NCBI RefSeq assembly: GCF_964656455.1
Contig: NC_135715.1
Span: 164,888,437 to 164,952,436 of the forward strand
Direction: 5' to 3'
Origin: Halichoerus grypus
Lineage: Eukaryota; Chordata; Mammalia; Carnivora; Phocidae
Length of the DNA: 64,000 nt
The stretch's first letter is position 1, and each line of letters starts with the position of its first letter. The translations under genes were made by a program, and so were the position numbers. Shown here piece by piece: positions 55,878-64,000 of the stretch. The notes below the pieces were generated by a model. The model did no database searches. It saw only the letters and a program-made list of their open reading frames with translations, and was not told where the DNA came from.

Positions 55878-56203
55878 ATTTTTATTATTTTTTTTATTTT
55901 TCAAGGCTCTTTTATTATAATCCATCATAGTTTTCCATGCATTTTTTTATTATGTTATGTTAATCACCATACATTACATCATTAGTTTTTGATGTAGTGT
56001 TCCATGATTCATTGTTTACTACAGCACCCAGTGCTCCATGCAGCACGTGCCCTCTTTAATACCCATCACCAGGCTAACACATCCCCCCACCCCCTCCCCT
56101 CCAGAACCCTCAGTTTGTTTCTCAGAGTCCACAGTCTCTCATGGTTCATCTCCCCCTCCGATTCCCCCCCCTTCATTTCTCCCTTCCTACTATCTTCTTG
56201 TCT
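55878..56203 (-). mobile_element. Young carnivore L1 3'UTR, antisense, nested
   Basis: 'ccatacattacatcattagt', 'cccagtgctccatgcagcac', 'cctcagtttgtttctcagag' as in the 35-kb copy, truncated to about 326 bases. Duplication ATGTTTAATTT at 55867-55877 and 56204-56214. Confidence 0.92.
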
Positions 56204-56500
56204 ATGTTTAATTTTTTGAGGAACCACGGTAACATTTTCCACAGCAGTGGCATAATTTTACATTCACACTAGCAATGGGCAAGGGTTCTAATTTTTCCAC
56301 ATTCTCACTAACATGTGTTATTTTCTGTTGTTGTTTTTTAATAATAGTCATCCTAATGGATGCGAAGTGGTATCTCACTGTGGTTTTGGCTTATGTTTCC
56401 CTAATGATGTGTGATGTAGAGCATCTTTTTGTGTGCTTATTAGCCATTTGTATATCTTCTTTGGAGAAACACCTATTCCAGTCCTTTGCCCACTTTTTCC

Positions 56501-56955
56501 CAGCTTTATTGAAGTATGATTGACATATGAAAAACATATATATTTAAGATGTACAACGTGATGTTTTGAAATGCATATACATTGTGAAACGATCACCACA
56601 ATCAAGCTAATGAACATATTCATCATTTCAAAGAGCGAACACTTTTTTCTTTTTGTGGTAAAAACACTCGAGATCTACTCTCATAGCAAATTTCAAGTAT
56701 ACATTACTATTAACTTTTATCATCATGCTATACATTAGATTCCCAGAACATATTTCTCTTTTGATTGAAACTTTGTACCCTTTGACCAACATCTCCCAAT
56801 TACCCCCATCTTCTGGTCCCCTCCCATTACATTCTCTGTTACTATGAGTTTGACTTTTTTAGATTCCACATATAAGTAAGATCATGCAGCATTAGTCTTT
56901 CTGTGTCTGGCTATTTTACTTAGGATGTCCTTCAGGTTCATCCATGTTGTAGCAA
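56501..56955 (-). repeat. Second old L1 3'UTR, antisense
   Basis: 'cagctttattgaagtatgat', 'gaaacgatcaccacaatcaa', 'catataagtaagatcatgca' are L1M 3'UTR text in antisense. Confidence 0.7.
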
Positions 56956-59034
56956 ATGGCAGGAGTCTTTCTTTTGCTTGGTTGAGTCTGTTTTTGAAGG
57001 AACTATTGAATTCTTCATTTCAGTCATTGTATTCTGCAGTTCTAAAATTTCTGGGTTTTGTTTGTTCTGTTTCTTTGTCAAACCTCTTTGTTCATACGTT
57101 GTTTTCTTAATTTCATTAGTTGTCTGTTCTTGTACACTACGTTCACGAAACATTTTTAAGATTATTCTGAATTCTTTGTCAGTTCGTAGATCTCCATTTC
57201 TTCATGGTCACCTATGGGAGCTTTTTAAATTCCTTTGGTGGTGTTACGTTCACCTGATTTTTTTGTGATCCTATATTCCTGACTTTGGTAGCTGTGCCTT
57301 CAAGTAAGCAGTCCCCTCTCCCAGACTTTACAGGTTATCTTTGGCAGAGACAGTCCTGCACCAGTATGCTTAGCCTGTGGTTTTGGGCAGGTCAGCTGGG
57401 AGCATCCTTGGGCAGGTGGGCTCTATTTTTGGCTGAGGCCACTGCCCGAGCTCTGAGGTGGAGGGTATGCTGCCGGCTGGGAATAGTTGGATAGGACTGC
57501 TGGCTTGGTTCCCTGCCCAAGTGCCGCTGCAGGATGGGCTCTGCGGTTTCCTGGATTCTTGATCAGGCTCTGTTGGGAGGGACTGGGGACTATGTATAGG
57601 TGGGACTATGGATTAGCTCCGTTGCCTGTGTAGGGCAGCAGAATGGGCCCCAAGGCTGGCACAATTTGGTTGGGGATATGAATGTGGCAGAACCATGCCC
57701 CGAGTGCCCTGGGCCAGGCCAGGCCACTGGCTTTGCTCTGCAGACGGTCAGAGCTAGTGCGGGCTCTCTGCTCATGCGCCGTGGTAAGCGGAGCTGCAAG
57801 ACAGGTTACACAGCTTCCCCAGGGCTCTGGGGGAGCTTCCTGGTCAGATGCGGCTGAAGATGTATTCAGCAGTGGGCAAGGCTTTGAGTTAGTGTCTTGG
57901 CCTGGGCAGGGCCACAGAACATGTCCCAGAGCTGGCAGGGCTCATTGTTTGGGACCAACTTGGGGCTGCACTATGCACCAAGACCCCTGGCCAGATAGGG
58001 CTAACAGCTGGGCTCTGCAGAAGGGCAAACTTGTTGGCTGGGCTCTCTGCTGAAGTGTTGCTGGGCTATACAGCTTCCCAAGTGCTCTGGTCAGGCGTCC
58101 TGATGGGGCAGGGCTAGGGGGAAGGTACCATCAACAGTAGGGAGGTCTATGAATGAGCTTTTCTGCCTGGGCGGGGCAGCAGAACAGGATGTAAGGCCAG
58201 CAAGTTTTGTTGTTTGCGGGTATCGAATCAGGCAGAACTATACACTGAGTACCCTGGCCTCCTGTCTTTCCTCTGCAAATGGGCAATGCCCCTGGTTGGG
58301 ATTTCTGTCTTTCCTCTGCAAATGGGCACTGTCTTTCCTCTGCAAATGGGCAATGCCCTGGCTGGGATTTCTACTTGGGCACCACCATGAGTAGGAACTC
58401 AATCTGCTAAGATCTGAGAGCTAGTTGTAAGCCCTGTCCTACTTCTCTATCACAATCTGATCTCCAGTAGTCAAGACCCACTGATTTCCCCTCCAAAAGA
58501 TCTTTGGGAGGCAAGACTCAAGTGGGCACCCGGGAAGAAACCCACAAGGCTGGGGAGCTAGATACTCACCTTGGACTCCTCCCTTTTTCCTATTGAGGAA
58601 ACGGCAGGCCCCAGGGCCCTCTTGGTGTGGTGCTGTGGCAACCTGAGATAGGGACAGTGTGGTCAGTGTGTAGCCACTCTTCTGACACTTTTGATGGAGT
58701 TCTTCATGGTTTCTGCAGTCCAAGCGTGCTTCAAGCTCACCCCCGGTTTCTGGGATTTTCACAATGCTGTCTTGTCAATGGATAGTTGTTAGTCGGTCTT
58801 CTTAATAGGGGACTGAAGTCAGGAGTGACCTATGTCACCATCTTGATGACTGCATTTTTCATTTAATTCATAGAATTCTTTAGCCCCCAAATTTCTCTTG
58901 GGTACTTTTTCATGATTTCTATCTCTGTTGAACTTTACATTTTGTTTATGAATTGTCTTCCTGTTTTTATTGAGTTCTTTATCTGTGTTCTCTTGTAGCT
59001 CACTGAACTTCCTTAAAACAATTATTTTGAAATA
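56956..59034 (-). repeat. Ancient L1/HAL1-like element, antisense, with three ~270-bp monomers
   Basis: A run of antisense L1/HAL1-like text ('ttgaattcttcatttcagtc', 'tttaaattcctttggtggtg') leads into a GC-richer block where a segment like gcctgggcagggcagcagaa recurs at 57624, 57900 and 58165, a period of about 265-276 bases. A local triplication (tgtctttcctctgcaaatgg) is at 58262-58350. L1 text resumes at 58860. Family assignment is tentative. Confidence 0.5.
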
Positions 59035-59374
59035 GGGAGGGGGGAAAGATGGCGGAGGAGTAGGGGACCCTATTTCAACTGGTCCCCGGAATTGAGCTGG
59101 ATATCTACCAGACCACTCTGAGCACCCATGAAACCAGCCTGAGATGTAAGAAGATCTGGATCTCTACAAACAGAATATCGCAGGCAGTTGGTTTTGAGGT
59201 ACGAAGGGGGAGCCATGATTCCGTGGGCAGATATCGGAGGATAAACGGCGGCGGGAGGGTGCCTGGCCGTGGGGATCCTACACCGCCGGTGAGGGACAGC
59301 CTCACTCGCTGGGGACGGGCACAGACTCGCAGACCGGTAGCGGCGGGAAAGAACTTTAGGGCAGCCCCCCGGGG
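59035..59374 (+). mobile_element. Isolated carnivore L1 5'UTR (3'-truncated L1)
   Basis: The segment begins with the L1 5' start (ggggaaagatggcggaggag) and runs through CpG-containing 5'UTR text ('gagctggatatctaccagac', 'gagggacagcctcactcgct') but stops at 59374 without ORF1, ORF2 or poly(A). Old L1 text continues on both sides, and tgaaata at 59028-59034 and 59375-59381 may be a short duplication. A YY1 site (AAGATGGCGG) is at 59046-59055. L1 copies normally keep the 3' end, so this is unusual. Confidence 0.8.
59046..59055 (+). promoter_or_regulatory. YY1 motif in L1 5'UTR
   Basis: AAGATGGCGG, the known YY1 element that sets the L1 start site, is intact. Confidence 0.6.
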
Positions 59375-60300
59375 TGAAATATTTGACAGGTGATTTGTAG
59401 ATTTCCATTTTTTTGGAGTCAGTGACTGGAAAATTATTGTATTTCTTTGGTGGTGTCATGTGTCCTTGATACTTTATGTTCCTTGAAATCTTGTGTTGCT
59501 ATCTTCATAGTTGAAGAAGTATTACTGACTGGCTTTGGGAGAGAAAAATACCCTCACCAGTCAGCTTGGCTAGGGAGTCTGAGGCTCTCTCAGACCCTTA
59601 CTATGGATGTATCCACTCCATATTTCTTGTTCCCTCTTTGGGGAGAATTCTTAAGATTGTATACCTTCTGTCACTCCCATAAATCCAGGCTGGGTGCTGA
59701 GAGCTTCTCATTTCTTTTCCCTAGAGCAGTGCCCTTTATTGCTGAAGTTTGTTTGCCTTCTCGCAATCCTGAGGTTTGGCTGGTTTTCTGCACGTGTTCA
59801 CGTGCCATCTATAAATGTTCATTCTTGCTGTCCCTGGGGGTGCACACGAGGAGCCAACCATGAAAGCAGGTGTGGGTGAGGTACTTGGAACTTGGAGGAT
59901 CTCCGCGGGCCAGCTGAGGGGGTCTACAGGCAAAGCATCTCAAGTGGCTCATAGGCAGTCTTCTGGATGGAATCGATGAAGTGGTTTATAGAATCCATGT
60001 CCCTTTTGAGCCCTGGTGGTTGTGTAACCAACTTCTCCCAACCTTTCAGTTATGCTGATCAGCTCAGTATTCTGGGTGGAGCAAGACAGGAGGGGGCCTT
60101 TTGGGTAGCTTGCTTTGTGGCTGGGAAGCTGGGTGCTCACTCTCTGTGCTCTCACTTTCCCCTTTGGAAGAAATTGCAGACTGAAGGGGTCTCCCGTAAC
60201 ACTGAGCTGAGGGGGAGAGGTGACATGGGTTAAGTGAAACTATTTTTTTCTTACCCTTTTTAATGCATCTATTATTGGACTTTTTGCTCCAGTGGTGTGC
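59375..60300 (-). repeat. Ancient L1/HAL1-like text, antisense (continuation)
   Basis: 'gtatttctttggtggtgtca' and following text repeat the pattern seen at 57222, so a second related copy or a duplication is present. The rest to 60300 is unassigned but similar in style. Confidence 0.4.
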
Positions 60301-60389
60301 TGGAACTTCTCAGCTGGACTCTTAGATTCCCACAATGGTACTCACATCTGTGGGTGGTTGTCAAAATCAATGAGAAGACTGTCCTTTCC

Positions 60390-60655
60390 CATTGCATGGT
60401 CTTAGCACCTTTTTGAAAATCCTTTGATCAGATATGTGAAGGTTTATGTCTGGGCTCTATTTTATTCCTTTGGTCTATATGTATGTTTTAATGCCAGTAC
60501 CATGCCATTTTGATTACTGTAGTTTTGTAGTAAGTTTTGAAATCAGGAAGTTTTTTTAAGACATCCAACTTTGTTTTCTTTTCAAGACTGGTTTTGCTAT
60601 TTAAGGCCCTTTGAAATTCCACACAGGTAGTTGATTTTTAAACTTGTTCTTTTAA
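60390..60655 (-). repeat. L1 ORF2 fragment, antisense
   Basis: 'gtctgggctctattttattc', 'ccagtaccatgccattttga', 'tactgtagttttgtagtaag' are classic antisense L1 ORF2 text. Confidence 0.75.
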
Positions 60656-60669
60656 AAATTATTTAAAAT

Positions 60670-60775
60670 TGGGGGTGCCTGGCTGGCTCAGTTGGTAGAG
60701 CATTCGACTCGATCTCGGGGTGAGTTCGAGCCCCTTGTTAGGCTTGGAGCCTACTTAAAAACAATAAATAAAAAT
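60670..60775 (+). repeat. Short SINE with well-kept tRNA-Lys-like head
   Basis: Head 'ctggctcagttggtagagca' (A box) and 'gagttcgagccccttgttag' (B box) are close to tRNA-Lys, followed by an A-rich tail. Perfect 16-base duplications aaaaattatttaaaat at 60654-60669 and 60776-60791 show it is a retroposon, not a tRNA gene. Confidence 0.92.
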
Positions 60776-60799
60776 AAAAATTATTTAAAATGGAACTAT

Positions 60800-61160
60800 A
60801 CTACATGTAAAAAGTACATGAAACACAAATATCAAGAAATTATCACAAAGTAAATACCTGGGTAACAATCACTCAGTTCAAGAAATAGCATGTTGCCAGC
60901 ACACCAGAAGGCTCCTTTTTGTCCCCTCCCAACTGCCATTTCTTTTCTTCTCTGAAAGTAATGACTATCTTCTTGTCTTCTAATGTTACAGTTTAGTTTT
61001 GTCTGTTTAGAACTTTATATTAATGGAATTATACAATATGTACTCTTTATGTCTGACTACTTTTGCTCAACATTTGTTTGTGGGAGTTATCCATGTTTTT
61101 GCATGTAGTCATAGTTTCTTCATCTTCATTGCTATAAGACTTGATTATTCACAAGCAGTT
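60800..61160 (-). repeat. Old L1 3' fragment, antisense
   Basis: 'tgggtaacaatcactcagtt', 'tggaattatacaatatgtac', 'gggagttatccatgtttttg' follow antisense L1M order. Confidence 0.5.
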
Positions 61161-62723
61161 TTTACCTCTAACTTTTAAAGGGACTGGGAATTTATCTTAC
61201 TTATATCTCTTAAAGAACCACGTGTTTGACGATATGCATACTCTCTTGGCTTCATAATTTGTAAATCAGCTAGAATCTGTAGACCTTACATATTTACAGA
61301 ATTATCCCAGGCGGCTGGGAAGGCGTCAGCCATGCTCAAAGGAAGGATATCTAGGCAGGAAAGTAGCAAGATGGTCTTGTATGTGCCAGATATAAGTACT
61401 AATAGTTGCATTTTCCCAGAGATTTCCAGAATCTGTTGTAATTTGATGGCGGAGCTGTGATAGTGAGGATTTCAGGTCAAGCTGGAAGTGTGAAAATTTG
61501 GAGGCAGATGCATCTTCCACTGTCTCTTAAATAACACCCACCGTATGGGTAGGTGACTGCTAGTTTGCATTTATGGAACGATTGGTTCCAAACTTGAAAA
61601 AGCAATGTTTTCCTGAGCAAATGCTTCTTATGAGGTACATTGAATTGAGTTCATATTGAAGAGTTCGTTGTCCTGAAGCAAAGCCAGTAACTGGCATGTG
61701 AATAAAATTCTGCTTCACATCCAGGGCCCACCTTTCTCTGAACTAATCTCTCCTCCCCTCCCCTTTCTCTCTCCTCCCTCTCCCACTTGCTCCCACATCT
61801 GCTGGAACTATTTTCAGAATTCATTGTACAGGCCAACTCCTTTTGACATAATTGGCAGGTTGACTCATGTGACCGGTTAAATTAATCATGGGTTAGAAGT
61901 CTGTCATTATGGTATCACATTAGCGCTATCATAACTCGTATGTTGTTTTTTGAACTAATTTTCTTCCCCTTGTCCTCTCTTTAGCATCTCATCTCCATCT
62001 TAAATGAGAGGTCCTTGAAACTGTCTTTTCTGTCTTGTTCACTATGCTGGCTTAATTCAGTATCTTCATCGCTGAGCTAATTGGAGTTAGGATGTTATTT
62101 CTTCTACTTTGGAAGAGATATAAAGTGGCTGGAAAATGATTCAGAATTAACATAAACTAAATTAAATAGCATAGTTTCTGCAGGAAACTATGCTATCTTA
62201 TAGCAAACCCAATTCTCATAATCATCTTTTGGTCATATAAACTTTTCAGATCATGGTAAGGTCATAGGCCTTGGAGCTCAAAGGAGCTCAGTTATAATTT
62301 AGTTAGGAAACCAACCTGTTTTAGAGCATGGTAATGTGGTCACATTGGAGAGCTTTTTTTGTAGCTATTTAGCAGCTACTAAAACACAATGAAAATATGA
62401 TGGATATATAATGTGAGATTCTTGAAAGGGGGACCTATGTTTATTCTTTACGTGCCTCATACATTAGTATTTGCTAAATGTAAAGGAGTTTCCCATATCT
62501 ATCCCCTTTCATTTATCAATTACCTGAATAGATGGTGTGATTTAAAAGATATTGAAAGGTCTACTTGCTCCCCCAATTTTTGCCGCTCCAGTTTGGCATG
62601 GTACCTGAAATTTTCACAGTGATAACCGTTCCATTCCACTAAGTCATTTTCTGGAAAGTCTCTGGGAATATGCAGGTGTTAGTACTTCTGCTTGGAACCT
62701 ACTGCCTTTATCTCCGTAGTAAA
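61161..62723. other. Intergenic, nothing recognised
   Basis: AT-rich, with no supported gene or dispersed repeat. Confidence 0.4.
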
Positions 62724-62737
62724 ATTGCTCATTCTTC

Positions 62738-62772
62738 TTCTCTCACTCTCAAATAAATAAATTAATTAATTA
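62738..62772 (+). repeat. SINE 3' tail remnant
   Basis: 'tctcactctcaaataaataa' and ATTA repeats are the end of a sense SINE whose body is absent here. The flank ttgctcattcttct (62725-62738) reappears after the SINE at 63000 as ttgctcattattct (63205-63218), so a SINE was first inserted here and later rearranged. Confidence 0.7.
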
Positions 62773-62970
62773 AAAAAAAAGATTTTTGTTTATTTATTTG
62801 AAAGAGAGTGAATGAGAGAAAGAGCACAAGTGGGGGAAGGGGCAGAGGGAGAGGGAGAAGCAGACTCCCCACTGAGCAGGGAGCCTGACGCGGAGCTCGA
62901 TCCCAGGACCCTGAGATCATGACCTGAGCCAAAGGCAGACGCTTAACTGACTGAGGAACCCAGGTGCCCC
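62773..62970 (-). repeat. Carnivore tRNA-Lys SINE
   Basis: Antisense copy inserted in an AATAAA-type tail; sense tail text (aataaataaaaatcttaaaa) continues after it at 62971-62997. Confidence 0.92.
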
Positions 62971-62999
62971 AATAAATAAAAATCTTAAAAACAAAAGTG

Positions 63000-63204
63000 G
63001 GGGGGTTGCCTGGGTGGCTCAGTCGGTTGGGTGTCCGACTCTTGATTTTGACTCAGGTCATGATCTCAGGATTGTGAGATTGAGCCCTGCATAGGTCTCC
63101 CTGCTCAGCAGGGAGTCTCCTTCTCCCTCTCCCTCTGCCTCTCTCCCCAGCTTGTACTCTCTCTGTCTCTCAAATAAATAAATAAATAAAATCTTTTTAA
63201 AAAG
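63000..63204 (+). repeat. Carnivore tRNA-Lys SINE
   Basis: Sense copy following the antisense one with a spacer of about 30 bases; the two form an inverted pair. Confidence 0.92.
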
Positions 63205-63218
63205 TTGCTCATTATTCT

Positions 63219-64000
63219 TGATACTACTCTCAGTTCACCCCTTCAAAACTTCCCTATCTCCTTCTTCAGAACCTCCATAACACATTGTATATTTAACCAG
63301 ATGGTGGTTGTTGCTGCCTCTGGTATGGCCCCCACCAACCTTGAAATAGGATTTAGTTATTCTTCACATTTCCCCAAAGGATATCTATACCATACAGATA
63401 AGATATCTTACTCAGGATTTCATGGGGTAAACTGAGGAACACATTTACATATTTTAATTGTATTTCACATTTAATTGTCCATTAGGCACCTCTTTACAAG
63501 GCTCTCTTCTTGGCTCCAACTAATGTGTCCTTCTGTCTCTCTCTTGGTTCTTTCTTTTCTCTCCTGTCCTCCCTGCCCTCTTCTCTCTTCCTCTTTTTTT
63601 TAATCCTTCTCCCAAATCTAGTCTCCTATGGCTCTGCTCTCTACTCTCTAGGTCTTTATTTCCTTCTAGAATACAGAGCAGAATAGTTTGTTTTAGCTGC
63701 TCTAAAACTTTCAGAAACATTCTCACTCTTTGCTCCAATTAACAAGCAACAGACTCTTAGTTACCCAATTGCAGTGTACTTAGAAGTCAAGACATGATTA
63801 TAGATAAGTTTCTTCCCTGTTGTCTTTGCAATATGTTAGAACCCTTATTGTAATGAATTATTGTTGGTTATGTGTTTCTTCTTCCTCACTGCTCAAGACT
63901 GTGGGAAGGAAGCATGCTTGCATTCATAGTTTTAGTCATCACAATCTTACAACTTGTCTTGCACGTTGTGCGACTACTTATTGACTGTGGACAGCTACAA
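63219..64000. other. Intergenic, nothing recognised
   Basis: A CT-rich stretch at 63535-63605 is the only notable composition. No gene is supported to the window end. Confidence 0.4.

Larger units (their letters stand above)
55135..56500 (-). repeat. Old L1 3' end, antisense, interrupted by a SINE and a young L1
   Basis: The old element reads through 'ccaggcaaccaccattctat', 'gcttatttcactcagtataa', then after the SINE 'gaataatgctgcttgaacat', and after the young L1 'gcaatgggcaagggttctaa' and 'tcatcctaatggatgcgaag'. Three layers of insertion are visible. Confidence 0.75.

Noticed and set aside
57590..58053. ORFs of 69-123 codons in the GC-rich monomer block
   Set aside because: They follow the tandem repeat units of an ancient element and have no coding signature.
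60670..60775. A tRNA-Lys gene
   Set aside because: A and B boxes are present, but the segment has an A-rich tail and perfect 16-base target duplications and does not complete a cloverleaf, so it is a SINE.

Overview
The window is mammalian nuclear DNA, almost certainly from an arctoid carnivore (bear, seal, mustelid or relative). About thirty copies of the carnivore tRNA-Lys-derived SINE (head gggcgcctgggtggctcag, CT-rich middle, AAATAAATAAA tail) lie in both orientations, many with intact target-site duplications, and carnivore-type L1 3' ends are present. The exact species cannot be read from the sequence.

Only one protein-coding gene is supported: ZDBF2 (zinc finger DBF-type containing 2), on the plus strand. 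A CpG-rich promoter with GC boxes and a perfect CRE palindrome lies at about 540-1460, and a probable non-coding first exon ends at 974. One or two further untranslated exons are possible at 5625-5677 and 6444-6521. The start codon is at 7604 in a small exon. The DBF4-type zinc finger (CX2C...HX5H) is split between exons 7559-7663 and 13964-14091. A single 7.2-kb terminal coding exon runs from 20289 to the stop at 27505-27507. The predicted protein is about 2468 residues. It is dominated by some 35 degenerate 42-residue repeats rich in Ser and acidic residues, followed by a conserved block, a Pro/Gly minisatellite and a strongly basic tail. The 3'UTR probably ends near 30.2 kb. In human and mouse ZDBF2 is imprinted and expressed from the paternal allele. 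The upstream germline control region of that locus is not in this window.

The introns hold old L1, L2, MIR, MER5A and MLT1 debris, recent SINEs, and an L1 copy with an inverted 5' part 0.5 kb upstream of the last exon. From 30.2 to 64 kb no gene was recognised. This flank is a palimpsest of nested repeats: young L1 3' ends (35.0, 37.5 and 55.9 kb), an isolated L1 5'UTR (59.0 kb), a Tigger DNA transposon (36.4 kb), a decayed hAT transposase (49.3 kb), a solo MLT1 LTR with its 5-bp duplication (47.3 kb), and an unassigned, possibly retrovirus-derived segment (43.7-47.2 kb). No tRNA, rRNA, miRNA, CRISPR or prokaryotic feature was found, and nothing looks like a wholly new system. The points most worth checking are the untranslated exons, the fast-evolving ZDBF2 repeat and minisatellite, the orphan L1 promoter and the inverted SINE pairs.
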